From Natrialba aegyptia DSM 13077 (GTDB lineage: Archaea; Halobacteriota; Halobacteria; Halobacteriales; Natrialbaceae), in assembly GCF_000337535.1 (NCBI RefSeq), contig NZ_AOIP01000033.1, forward strand, positions 51,226 to 115,225: a stretch of DNA of 64,000 bases. The letters run 5' to 3'. The notes under the pieces are model-generated. The model saw only the letters and a program-made list of their open reading frames with translations, was not told the DNA's origin and made no database searches. The position numbers and the translations under genes are program-made. Positions 35,908 to 44,646 of the stretch are shown here, piece by piece (the first letter of the stretch is position 1; every line of letters begins with the position of its first letter).

Positions 35908-37446
35908 ATGAGTACCACAACGACGAGACGGTCACGATGTACGACCGTCCTGATGGCGTGTATCGTCGCCCTATCGATGCTCGCTGTGGGCGCCCCCGCA
36001 GCCGCAGCCGGTGAGGACACTACACCGAGTTCGAACGGCGTACACACGCTCGACAATGGTGAGGAACTGTATCTCGTCTTCGGTGCCGACCTCGACGGGA
36101 TGACACTCGACGAATACATCGAGACCCACGCGTCGGGGGAGACCGATGCCGAAGTGAGCCAGTACCAGGATGTCGACCAGGTTAACATCAACCAGCAATC
36201 GAACGCGACGTCCATCTCGATCGACGGCGGCGAGGCAACCGCGGTCCAAGAGGCGAACCAGTACAACGACAACGAACAGTTCGGCGAGGCGCTCGCCGGA
36301 TCCGGGATTGGTGAATCGACCTCCTTCGAGGACGTCGGAACTGTCAACGTCGTCATCGGGAACGGTGACGGCAAGCAGTTCGACGGCTGGGGTATCGCCG
36401 ACAAGAAAGGCGACAAGGGTGAAGTCGACCCCGACCAGGCTGCCGAAGCCGAAGTCACCCAGAGCCAGCTCGTTGGACAGCTGAACTACAACGAGCAAAG
36501 CACCGCGTTCGCCCTCGCGGCGAACAACAGCGAAGCGCTCTCGATCCAGCAGTCCCAACAGACCAACCAGAACCTCCAGCAGGGAGTCGCAAACGCCACG
36601 AACGTCTACGCTGGCGGCGGCGAGTTCCTCGACCAATCGGCCGAGGCCACAGTCGAGCAGGGCCAGAACGCCGATCAGATGAACTACAACGAGCAAGACA
36701 GCGCGGTCGCAATCGCCGTCGGCAACAACAGCACCGCGACGGCGATCCAGCTCACCGAACAGACCAACTTCAACGAGCAGATCGGCGAAGCGGACGCCGA
36801 AAACATCCTCTCGTCGATGCCCGGCATGGCCATCGCCACCGCGGGCGTCGACAACCCCGAGATGATGGACGAAGCCGCACAGGCGGCCGAGACGCTCGGT
36901 GAAGAGTCGGACAAGAAGGACGACGACCACCACAAGAAAGGCGACAAGACCGCTCAGACGGCGACCTCCGGCGTCAGCCAGACGCAGGAAGTCGAACAGA
37001 TGAACGTCAACCTCCAGAGCACTGCGATGGCGATCGCGACCAACGGCAGCGAAGCCACCGCAGTCCAGCTGGCCCACCAGCAGAACATCAACACGCAGGT
37101 CGGGTTCGCTGACGCGCTGAACGTCTACGCCGGCCCGGGCTACATGCACGACAGTGTCATCTACTCCGACACGACGAGCATGACCCTCGGCGGCGGCGAC
37201 GTCGAAGGTGCACCGGGTATCGCGTTCGACTACGACGCACAGCAGACCAACGAGGTCGAGCAGGAAGCGAGTGCACAGATCGAACAGGTCCAGTACGTGC
37301 TCCAGGAGAACATCAACGAGCAGCAGGCCGCCATCGCCGTCGCCGAAGACGGTGGCACCGCTGACTCCGCACAGGTAGCCCTCCAGGAGAACGAAAACGT
37401 CCAGTTCGGCGCTGTCGCCGCAACAAATGTCTGGGTCGGCGCGTAA
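35908..37446 (+). CDS. Secreted Gln/Asn-rich repeat protein with curlin-like blocks
   Basis: A 512-residue protein with a Sec-type signal (CTTVLMACIVALSMLAVGAP, cleaved near AAAAGE). Five blocks of about 40 residues begin near residues 83, 183, 249, 356 and 458. Each opens with Q-x3-5-Q-x-N-x-N-x-Q (DQVNINQQS, GQLNYNEQS, DQMNYNEQDS, EQMNVNLQS, QENINEQQ), continues with a small-residue strand such as TAMAIATNGSEA, and closes with a second Gln/Asn unit (QTNFNEQIG, QQNINTQVG). The first- and second-half symmetry recalls curlin repeats of amyloid fibres. There is no membrane anchor. The family is not recognised; extracellular fibre or matrix is inferred. Confidence 0.75.
   Translation: MSTTTTRRSRCTTVLMACIVALSMLAVGAPAAAAGEDTTPSSNGVHTLDNGEELYLVFGADLDGMTLDEYIETHASGETDAEVSQYQDVDQVNINQQSNATSISIDGGEATAVQEANQYNDNEQFGEALAGSGIGESTSFEDVGTVNVVIGNGDGKQFDGWGIADKKGDKGEVDPDQAAEAEVTQSQLVGQLNYNEQSTAFALAANNSEALSIQQSQQTNQNLQQGVANATNVYAGGGEFLDQSAEATVEQGQNADQMNYNEQDSAVAIAVGNNSTATAIQLTEQTNFNEQIGEADAENILSSMPGMAIATAGVDNPEMMDEAAQAAETLGEESDKKDDDHHKKGDKTAQTATSGVSQTQEVEQMNVNLQSTAMAIATNGSEATAVQLAHQQNINTQVGFADALNVYAGPGYMHDSVIYSDTTSMTLGGGDVEGAPGIAFDYDAQQTNEVEQEASAQIEQVQYVLQENINEQQAAIAVAEDGGTADSAQVALQENENVQFGAVAATNVWVGA
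36154..37430 (+). repeat. Five diverged coding repeats (Gln/Asn blocks)
   Basis: Repeat starts: 36154, 36454, 36652, 36973 and 37279, all in the frame of the secreted protein. They are conserved at the protein level (Q, N and small residues) but not obviously identical in DNA, so they are old, selected repeats and not recent slippage. Confidence 0.7.
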
Positions 37447-37767
37447 TCCGCTACGTTAGCACCCATTCAACGCGACCTCGACTATTCAACAGCATCGTTT
37501 CTTCTGTTTCTTTCCCGCCGCTCGGTCGTCACAAGTCGGCGTCTACTCGTTATTGACTGCCAGCGTATGCGCACGCGCGAGACGGTGACAGCACCACAAT
37601 ACTGATCAGCGGCGAAACCGACTCGCAGCGGAACTGTTCGTAGCCCGATACCGCATAACGGAACTGACACCACACCGTCAGCCTCGATCTCGGTCCCGAG
37701 TTCAAGCATTCAGTACCGGACCGGCAACCAGAAAGGACGGATCGCTACTGGTAGTTGTCGCGGCTGT
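37447..37767. other. Gene-free stretch between convergent genes
   Basis: No frame with coding bias. It lies between the repeat protein and the convergent secreted-protein gene and presumably holds both terminators; no distinct T-run stands out. Confidence 0.5.
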
Positions 37768-38109
37768 TCAGAACGGGAACCAGTCGTCAGCGACGCCGTC
37801 GCCACCTTCATCGCCGCTGTTCACTTCATCGAACAGTCCGTCACCGAACTCGGCGATCGCCGAAGACATCGACTCGGGTATCTCCGGGACGTCCGTTCCC
37901 GTTTCAGACGTTTCGTTGACAATTGATTCCTCGAGTATCTCCTGTGAACTCTCGTTGGTGATCGTCTCGTTGACCTCGACGGAGTCCGAGGACGACTGGG
38001 CTGAAACTGCCGCAGTGAATCCGGCACCGATCACTACCGTAAGGAGACCAACGATGAGTACCAGTGAAACTGTGCGCGAACGCGAAGCGAACCAGTGTGT
38101 TTGACTCAT
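37768..38109 (-). CDS. Small secreted acidic protein
   Basis: A 113-residue protein with a signal peptide or N-terminal anchor (TVSLVLIVGLLTVVIGAGFT) followed by AAVSAQSSSD, a plausible cleavage site. The mature part is Glu/Ser/Asn-rich (VNETITNESSQEILEESIVN) and ends DDWFPF. Several N-x-S/T sites suit N-glycosylation. It converges on the repeat protein. Function unknown; association with the repeat protein is inferred only from position and export. Confidence 0.65.
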   Translation of the reverse strand: MSQTHWFASRSRTVSLVLIVGLLTVVIGAGFTAAVSAQSSSDSVEVNETITNESSQEILEESIVNETSETGTDVPEIPESMSSAIAEFGDGLFDEVNSGDEGGDGVADDWFPF

Positions 38110-38500
38110 GAATATGATACTGCCCGAGGGGCACTCGTGGCTCACCACCGATGATAATAGTCGTCCGTGGCAGTTGCACGCCTATCGTGACCTTTCATCT
38201 CGATAGGTGAACATTTGTGACGGCTGGTGGCAGTCACCACTCCCGACGGTCGACATCGGAAATTACCCCGACCACACCATCGAACGCGGCACCGTTGTAC
38301 CAGCCGTAACTGCGTAATTCGTCCCTACTCAACGACTGTGTACAATCTTGCAGCCAGCAGCGCTGGGTGAGCGCCGTCAGAACCGGCCTCTCAAGAATTG
38401 CTCTCCTGTCGAAGCGAAAGCCGTCGTTGGACACTTTCCCCGTCCTGACCGTTCGTCTCCCGTGAGAAAAGGCCATTACGCGCGCTCGTGTGCTGGCGAT
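38110..38500. other. Gene-free divergent region
   Basis: About 390 bases between two divergent exported-protein genes. Only frames without codon bias are present. Confidence 0.5.
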
Positions 38501-39034
38501 ATGGCCCTGCACCCGGATGATCATGAGCTAAACCGACGCACATTCATCACGCTCAGCGCGACGGGAGGTCTCGCCGCCCTCGCCGGCTGTCTCAGCGGCA
38601 CCACATGGCCCGATGGCGATGGCTCATCGAATGACACCCCGTCGGACTCCCAGACGGCAGGCGACCTCGACTCGATCTCCGACGACTCCGACGTGATCGA
38701 TCGATTCGAACGCCGATCCAGCAACGACGACTGGACCGTCGCGGATGGTGCATACGGCATTCGCATCGAAAACACGACCGACGAGGATCTCCCGATTACG
38801 CTTCGACTCGACTACGACAGCGACCCGGTCCTCGATCAGGACGTCACCATCCCGGCCGCAAGTGAACTCGTGATCGAACTGTCCGGTGGCGGCACCTACG
38901 ACATGGCGATCGAAGCTGACGGACTGGAGAGCGAAACGACCACCACCTGGTCGCCCGACGATTGCAAGACCGGGACAACGGAGCTGACCATCGGAACCGG
39001 CGGCATCGAAACGGACACGTCGATCTCGTGTTGA
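38501..39034 (+). CDS. Tat-exported lipoprotein of unknown function
   Basis: A 177-residue protein with a Tat motif (NRRTFITLSATGG) and lipobox LAALAGC, so it is anchored outside the membrane through a lipidated cysteine. A Ser/Asp-rich linker follows. The rest is a beta-rich domain (YGIRIENTTDEDLPITLRLD, VTIPAASELVIELSGGGTYD) of Ig or C2 style, and it keeps two further cysteines near its end. Family unknown. The ATG at 38501 is selected; a longer upstream frame has no coding bias. Confidence 0.8.
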   Translation: MALHPDDHELNRRTFITLSATGGLAALAGCLSGTTWPDGDGSSNDTPSDSQTAGDLDSISDDSDVIDRFERRSSNDDWTVADGAYGIRIENTTDEDLPITLRLDYDSDPVLDQDVTIPAASELVIELSGGGTYDMAIEADGLESETTTTWSPDDCKTGTTELTIGTGGIETDTSISC

Positions 39035-39355
39035 AATGGATCGTCCTTGAGGATGTCTAACCGATTATTCTTTACTTGATTCGTCAGACCGTGTGAGAGT
39101 CGATAAGATGTCAATCCCCCCGCCGGCTGTATCGCTGGCTACCGCACGCCGTTTGACTGTGAATACTTATTGTCGAAGGATAACTTATTTAGTATCGTAC
39201 ATACAGACCTGTGCTATGAACGTCCACACGTCCGTAACAAGCGGTGCTCGCCCGCGAGTTTCGCTCACCAGCGTGAGTATGAGAACGGTCGAATCGGTCG
39301 GAAAGACAGCGACGACTCGTGACCGGCGACGACATGCAACATGCGGACCCGATCT
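39035..39355. other. Gene-free stretch with a promoter-like AT patch
   Basis: The patch ACTTATTTAGTA near 39183 could be a promoter for the DUF4330 gene, with a leader of over 100 bases. No gene is recognised. Confidence 0.5.
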
Positions 39356-40201
39356 ATGCCACTAATTGACGACGACGGCGACCTCCTCGGCGTCATCAAC
39401 GTCATCGACGCACTCGTCGTCGTACTGTTGCTCGTGGTCGTCGCCGCCGGCGTCGGCCTCGTCATGAGCGTAAATTCGGACGGGGAGCCGGCCGCAGCGG
39501 GTGGTCCGAACGGTGACCCGGAGACGCGATACGTCACGCTCGAGTTGGGTTCCCAACCCGACTACGTCGCGGACCGACTCGACGAGAACGAAACCGCTGC
39601 CATCGCTGGTACCGACGACAACGTCACCCTCACCGATGTCTTCATGACCGCGCCGACGGTCAATGAGACCCAGACCATTCACGTCCGCGCAGCGGTCGAG
39701 GGCCTGGCCGACGACGACGCCCACGATCGCGACCACTTCCGCGTCGGCGGCGACCCGCTCCGGCTCGGTGACGACCTCCGCCTCGATCTGGGCTGGCACG
39801 CCACGAACGGCACCGTCACCGATCTCAGCACCGAGGGCGAGACGCTCGCAATCGAACCGACAACGACCGTTGTCGATGTCGAACTCGACAACGTCGATCC
39901 CGACGTCGCGGACGAACTCGTCGAAAACGCGAGCGAAACCGCCCGCGGCGAGACGATCGCGACCGTCACATCCGTCGAGCGCGAACCGGCGACCGTGATC
40001 ATCGAAAGCGACGACGGGAACATCTACGAGCGTGAACACCCGCGGAACGAGCGCGTCACCCTCACGGTCGAGTTACGGACCACCGAGCACGAACGCGAAA
40101 CCGGCACCCGATTCCGGGGTGAACGGCTCGAGGCCGGAACCACTATTGCACTGGACCTCGACACGACGACTGTCAGCGGAACCGTTACCGGTATCGAGTG
40201 A
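39356..40201 (+). CDS. DUF4330-family membrane-anchored protein
   Basis: A 281-residue protein starting MPLIDDDGDLLGVINVIDAL, the DUF4330 signature, followed by one membrane segment (VVVLLLVVVAAGVGLVMSV) and a large acidic extracytoplasmic part with repeated beta elements. In haloarchaea these proteins are widespread but uncharacterised. It is followed 113 bases downstream by a second membrane protein, probably in the same unit. Confidence 0.82.
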   Translation: MPLIDDDGDLLGVINVIDALVVVLLLVVVAAGVGLVMSVNSDGEPAAAGGPNGDPETRYVTLELGSQPDYVADRLDENETAAIAGTDDNVTLTDVFMTAPTVNETQTIHVRAAVEGLADDDAHDRDHFRVGGDPLRLGDDLRLDLGWHATNGTVTDLSTEGETLAIEPTTTVVDVELDNVDPDVADELVENASETARGETIATVTSVEREPATVIIESDDGNIYEREHPRNERVTLTVELRTTEHERETGTRFRGERLEAGTTIALDLDTTTVSGTVTGIE

Positions 40202-40314
40202 CGCCGGTGTCTGTGCGTCGTCTATGGTCGACTCAGAAATCGGGTCTCCGGAGCCAGTCGAACGCTCGCACCGATCACTGACCAGTTCACATCGCCGGGA
40301 GCGGGAGGAAATCC

Positions 40315-41091
40315 GTGGCTAAGTCATCAGACGAGCCACCGGCGGATTCCCGAGCGGAGGATGAGCAGCCGTCCGTTCGCGACCACGTCGAGACAGTCGT
40401 CGCGAGCTCGCGACTCACAACCATCGGCTCGTCGCTGGTACGAGTCGGTTCGCGGGTACGGAACGGGATCGCGAACTCCCGGCTCGCTGCCATCGGCTCG
40501 TCGCTCTCGCGGCGCGGATCCACGCTTCGGAGCGGTGTCGCGAACTCCCGGCTGGCCGCCGTCGGCGCGACCTGGAAGGGTCACCTCGAGTCCACGTACT
40601 GCTATCGCTGGCTGACGACGGAGCCGGAGCCCGAGGTCATCGTCATCGACCTCCGCGAGACGCGAGCGGTCGGCCCGATCATCCGGCTCGTCGATCGCGT
40701 GGTGGGCGAACTCGCGACCGCACTGGAAACGTCCGGCGTTGCTCGGCGGGGACGGGACCTGCGGGACGCAATTCGTGCACGGCCGATCCGCGTGACGAGT
40801 CTGGTCGTTCTTCCGGCGGTTGCTGTGTCGCTGCTCGCGTCGATCGTCACCGGGAGCGGGGGATCGATATCGACGCCCGTCGTCGTCGGCCACCTGCTCG
40901 TCGCCGGCCTGGCGGCGGTCGGCACTCGCTCCCGGCGAAGCCTGGCTGCCCTGCTGGATACCCGCGCCGGGCAGGTGCTCGTCGCGGCGTTCGAACCGCC
41001 GGCGCCGCCGGCCCGAGCGAACTCGCAACAGCGAGGGGAGCACGACCACCAGTCCGGCACGGAATCCCCACCGGAACAGCACGAGCGGTAA
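40315..41091 (+). CDS. Membrane protein with triplicated N-terminal motif
   Basis: A 258-residue protein from a GTG start. Residues about 32-83 contain three copies of a 24-residue unit built on SRLxxIGSSLxRxGSxxRxG (SRLTTIGSSLVRVGSRVRNG, SRLAAIGSSLSRRGSTLRSG, SRLAAVGATW). It then has WLTTEPEPEVIVIDLRETRA and two membrane segments (TSLVVLPAVAVSLLASIV and VVVGHLLVAGLAAVG). The family is unknown to me, but the middle part is well conserved-looking. It follows DUF4330 and probably works with it. Confidence 0.7.
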   Translation: MAKSSDEPPADSRAEDEQPSVRDHVETVVASSRLTTIGSSLVRVGSRVRNGIANSRLAAIGSSLSRRGSTLRSGVANSRLAAVGATWKGHLESTYCYRWLTTEPEPEVIVIDLRETRAVGPIIRLVDRVVGELATALETSGVARRGRDLRDAIRARPIRVTSLVVLPAVAVSLLASIVTGSGGSISTPVVVGHLLVAGLAAVGTRSRRSLAALLDTRAGQVLVAAFEPPAPPARANSQQRGEHDHQSGTESPPEQHER

Positions 41092-41408
41092 TCGCACCCG
41101 CTCGCTGCACTCGATTACTCGATGTCTTCTCGGCGGCTTTGGATACCACTCGAACGAGTCGTCGATACGACTCGGCGTGCGATTTCGAGCGGCGACAGCA
41201 ACCGATCCCGTGGACAGCCGTCGTCTTCGGAGCGCCACGGGCAGCCGTCTCCCGTGTGGACTGCCGCGGACTGCTCGCAGGGAGACCCGCAGCTACCGCC
41301 AGTGCAGACAGCCGCTCGTGAACCGTGGCGTCGGTGTTCGCGTGGAGAGCGCGGCTCTCGCCAAGGAGTCAGCGTGAACTCGAGAGCGAAACCGGCGGAT
41401 GGACGCTG
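41092..41408. other. Gene-free stretch
   Basis: Open frames exist but they lack the codon bias of the neighbours and mostly run antisense to the downstream gene. Nothing is recognised. Confidence 0.5.
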
Positions 41409-42356
41409 TTATCCGTGGACATCAGTTGTCGGTGGAGACGACTCGGGTGACGCGTCTTCGTCCGTCCCGTTCGACTGCCGGTCTCGGTTTGGGTTGCTCC
41501 GTGTTCGACCGGTTTCGCCCGGAATCGCGGCATCGGCGGGGAGGATCAGCCGTCGTTCGGTGTACTCGAGGCCGTTCTTGCGCTGGGTCGTCCGCCGAAC
41601 CGCGAGTCGGTGCTTCGAAAGATCGAGCAGGGCGTCAATGGTCCGCGAGACGAGTTTCTTCGCGTAGGTCTCGCTCGTCCCGGGTTCCTGTCGTCGAATC
41701 CAGTGTTTCAGATCGCTCGCCGTGACGAACGCGCGAACGTTCTTGCAGCCGGGCTCCCAGGGATCGTCGCCGATGCTCGGGTCGGTACGTGCCTGCCAGA
41801 GTGCGGCCGCGAGTCTGGTCGGGACCGTGTTGGCGGCTGCCCGGCGTCTGTCCGTGTCCATCCTGGCGAGTTGCTGGATCGGCAGCAAGTCACCGTAGGC
41901 GAGCGAGACGTGCCCCGAATCGAGCGGGTCGGCGCTGTCCGGAACGCGAAAATATGAACGGCCGTCGTCCTTGGTGATCCGTTCGAGCCGATCACCCTGC
42001 ACCTCGAGTTCGTGTTCGTCGACGGTGGCGGTTTCGAGGTGAGCTCCCTTCTCGAGTTCGCGCGCCTGGAGTTCTTCGATGCGGGCCTTGTTTGCGCCGG
42101 TACGGTTGCGCGTGGCGTCGGCGAGCGCGTCGATTTGTTGGAGGCGGTCGTCGTGGGCGTCGAGGCGGGTGGCGTGATCGTGGCAGGCGTTCTCGTGCGT
42201 CTCCAGGCGGTCGTCGTGGTTGGCGAGACGCGGCTCGAGGGTATCGAGGCGGTCTATCGCCGTTTCGAGTCGGGCTTCGAGGGTGGCGATCCGATCGTCC
42301 TTGCGCCGGAGTTCGGCCTCCAGTGTTTCGACGCGCTCGCGAAGGGTGTCAGTCAT
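41409..42356 (-). CDS. Coiled-coil protein with winged-helix-like part, plasmid/virus type
   Basis: A 315-residue protein. Residues 1-95 form a long coiled coil (LRERVETLEAELRRKDDRIA, RLDTLEPRLANHDDRLETHE). The middle and C-terminal parts (WEPGCKNVRAFVTASDLKHW, SETYAKKLVSRTIDALLDLS, RLAVRRTTQRKNGLEYTERR) resemble helix-turn-helix and recombinase-associated regions found in proteins of haloarchaeal plasmids and proviruses. The function is unknown. It overlaps the upstream gene by eight bases and is co-transcribed with it. Confidence 0.7.
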   Translation of the reverse strand: MTDTLRERVETLEAELRRKDDRIATLEARLETAIDRLDTLEPRLANHDDRLETHENACHDHATRLDAHDDRLQQIDALADATRNRTGANKARIEELQARELEKGAHLETATVDEHELEVQGDRLERITKDDGRSYFRVPDSADPLDSGHVSLAYGDLLPIQQLARMDTDRRRAAANTVPTRLAAALWQARTDPSIGDDPWEPGCKNVRAFVTASDLKHWIRRQEPGTSETYAKKLVSRTIDALLDLSKHRLAVRRTTQRKNGLEYTERRLILPADAAIPGETGRTRSNPNRDRQSNGTDEDASPESSPPTTDVHG

Positions 42357-42708
42357 CTCGCTCCTCCTGGGTGTCGGTCCGTCGCGAGTCGTCCTCGAAC
42401 CGGTCCGGGTCCGGGCCGGAGTAGGTCGTCACGCCCTCGGGCCGATAGGGAATCGCCGCCTCGGGGCCGATCAGGAGCAGGCCGATCCGACTGGTCTCGG
42501 CTCTGATCTCGCGAAGTCGCCGGCGGACCTCCCGGCGCTGTGTCGCGTCGAGGTCGTCGAGCGCCGGCGCGTCCGGTGGCGTCGTCTTGACGAGGAGCGC
42601 CCTCGTGAGCCGGTCGATTGCTTCGAGGTGGGTCTCGAGTGGGTCGTTCGGGTCGATCGCGTACTGCCGGTCGGGGCTTTCATTACCCCGTGTCTCGTCG
42701 TTTGACAT
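42349..42708 (-). CDS. Small helical protein paired with the coiled-coil gene
   Basis: A 119-residue acidic protein beginning MSNDETRGNESPDRQYAIDP, with a central helix (LEAIDRLTRALLVKTT) and DLDATQRREVRRRLREIRAE. Its stop overlaps the start of the coiled-coil gene, so the two are translationally coupled. I do not recognise a family. Similar pairs are seen on haloarchaeal mobile elements. Confidence 0.65.
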   Translation of the reverse strand: MSNDETRGNESPDRQYAIDPNDPLETHLEAIDRLTRALLVKTTPPDAPALDDLDATQRREVRRRLREIRAETSRIGLLLIGPEAAIPYRPEGVTTYSGPDPDRFEDDSRRTDTQEERDD

Positions 42709-42940
42709 GGCTTCCGTAGGGGAATTACGGGAGCTTCTCGCGGACTCGGTGCCGCTAACACCAGTCCGCTATTTTGCAACTCTGAGATTAAGAGTCACGT
42801 GCAGCTTCCGTATTGAACATCATATGCTCCACTGACATAAATCTTGACTACGAACGTGGTTTTGTTAATGCTACGAAAATGGTTTTCTCCTCTCAGATAG
42901 TACTGATTTTTCCGTTCTGCTAGCGGGATATCGTGAATAG

Positions 42941-43201
42941 ATGGTTGACCGGGTACCTTGGATGGCTCCTGTCGACTACGAAATTATGCTCTTCTTCGAT
43001 GAGCATGCGATCCAGGTTTCCCCGCGGGTTCTTGCAGCGAACATCGAGTACGATCGTCAGTATGTAAGCAAGCGCTGTCGGATACTCTCTGAATCAGGGT
43101 TGTTAGAAGCTGTCGATACTGGACTCTATCAACTTACAGAGACCGGGGAGGAGTATCTTGAGGGGGAGCTTGATGTGAGTGAGCTCGGAACAAGTGAGTA
43201 A
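42941..43201 (+). CDS. Winged-helix protein, phage PhiH1-repressor type
   Basis: An 86-residue single winged helix: MVDRVPWMAPVDYEIMLFFD, then VSPRVLAANIEYDRQYVSKR (recognition helix) and the wing GLYQLTETGEEYLEGEL. This matches the small haloarchaeal proteins annotated as PhiH1 repressor-like. It would bind DNA as a dimer. It is the first gene of the AT-rich island and divergent from the coiled-coil pair. Confidence 0.8.
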   Translation: MVDRVPWMAPVDYEIMLFFDEHAIQVSPRVLAANIEYDRQYVSKRCRILSESGLLEAVDTGLYQLTETGEEYLEGELDVSELGTSE

Positions 43202-43280
43202 GGTAGTCTCCGATGAAACGGCACTAATGAAGTCCTGTCTCTTCAACTATTAGTGGATATTCTTCTCCACGGACTACCAA

Positions 43281-44465
43281 CTAGATCATCCTTCTAAAAC
43301 CAGTAATACCTGTTTTGGCAAATAATAGCGGTACTCGAGTTCGTGAACAGTTAGTTGATTTAGACTGTACCCTTGGTATAATATTCTGCGCTGCCATTTC
43401 GCAGTCTTCAATTGCATTTTTTGTCTTTGCACTAAGTCCGGTCTCCCATTGGGCTTCTATTTCGGACGCTAACGAAGCGGAATCAAGATCATCACAATTA
43501 AGGGATGTTGGCGCGTGTAAGCGTTGAAGATGAGCAATACATTTTGGTGCATACGGTATTCCAACAAATGGAGTTCTAACCAGAGCTGCAAAGATAATGC
43601 TGTGAAGGCGCATCCCAACAACCAATCGTGAACGATCAATCACTGCTATTATTTCCTCATATGTTAGTTCGTCGTCCCAAACAATTGTCTCAACATCCAG
43701 CATTCGAGTTGCAATTCGTTGTGCTATGTCAATGTCCGAGGTGGCCCCTCCCCGCTGAACGTGGAAGGGTATAAATATAATTTTGCAATCTTGGTTCTTG
43801 GCAACAATCGTTAATGCATTTGCGAGAGCAGGCTCATCAACCTCTCTATCAGATGGCTCTCGAACTGATACAACAATTGTTTTTGAACCAACACACTTAG
43901 ATAGTGATGTTGAGAGTGTGATGCGTTCTACATCAAATTCATATCCAAAGACAGGATCAACACAGACATCAATAGGTCCAGAGACGCCCACATTCCGAAG
44001 TCTACTAGCTGTCTGTTTATCTCGAACAGTGACAGCAGCAGCATGGGATAACATAGGTTGCGCTAATTTATTACTCTGATTTGCAAACGGACCTGATCCA
44101 ACACTCACTGTTGCCACGCGTGCCCCAACCGCTCGGGCAATTGCAATTAAGATAGAATATTTGAGCATCTTTCGATGACCAAAAAGTCCTCCCCCACCAA
44201 TCCAGACTTGATCGACATTGCAAACGGTTGATAACCACTTTCTTGACGGGAATCCATTTTGGGGTTGATATCGAGTTATGCAGCCATCAACATCATGGAG
44301 TGTTTTAGTATATATTGGATCTGAACTGGAGACAATAATATCCGCATCTGGATCATATGATCGGATTTGCTGAATGAGGGCTGCTAAAATCGCTTCATCG
44401 CCAGCATTCCTATGTCCGTAGAACCCGTCAATAAGGACTGATCCAACCGCCTCTAGATCGGACAT
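43281..44465 (-). CDS. Polysaccharide pyruvyl transferase family protein
   Basis: A 394-residue protein of the CsaB-like family. It has the N-terminal LIDGFYGHRNAGDEAILAAL, the glycine-rich VWIGGGGLFGHRK, and the C-terminal LVVGMRLHSIIFAALVRTPF with GIPYAPK. Members transfer pyruvate from PEP to a sugar, forming a ketal, or act as a related GT-B type enzyme. It is AT-rich compared with the chromosome and lies at the left end of the glycan locus. Confidence 0.87.
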   Translation of the reverse strand: MSDLEAVGSVLIDGFYGHRNAGDEAILAALIQQIRSYDPDADIIVSSSDPIYTKTLHDVDGCITRYQPQNGFPSRKWLSTVCNVDQVWIGGGGLFGHRKMLKYSILIAIARAVGARVATVSVGSGPFANQSNKLAQPMLSHAAAVTVRDKQTASRLRNVGVSGPIDVCVDPVFGYEFDVERITLSTSLSKCVGSKTIVVSVREPSDREVDEPALANALTIVAKNQDCKIIFIPFHVQRGGATSDIDIAQRIATRMLDVETIVWDDELTYEEIIAVIDRSRLVVGMRLHSIIFAALVRTPFVGIPYAPKCIAHLQRLHAPTSLNCDDLDSASLASEIEAQWETGLSAKTKNAIEDCEMAAQNIIPRVQSKSTNCSRTRVPLLFAKTGITGFRRMI

Positions 44466-44646
44466 TCAGGTTTTACACTAACTACAACAATATATTAATA
44501 TGAGTGGTGAAATTAGTTAGTTGTTCGAATTATGTATATCATAACCCAGAATAGTTATTAAAGCGCCAATATCTGATCTGTATCTTAGAAGAGTACACCA
44601 GCATTCCTAAAAAGAGAGATTATTCTGTATCAATCCGTGAGCTAAG

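Noticed and set aside
41122..41667. 181-residue plus-strand open frame
   Set aside because: Partly antisense to the coiled-coil gene and with a random-like composition.
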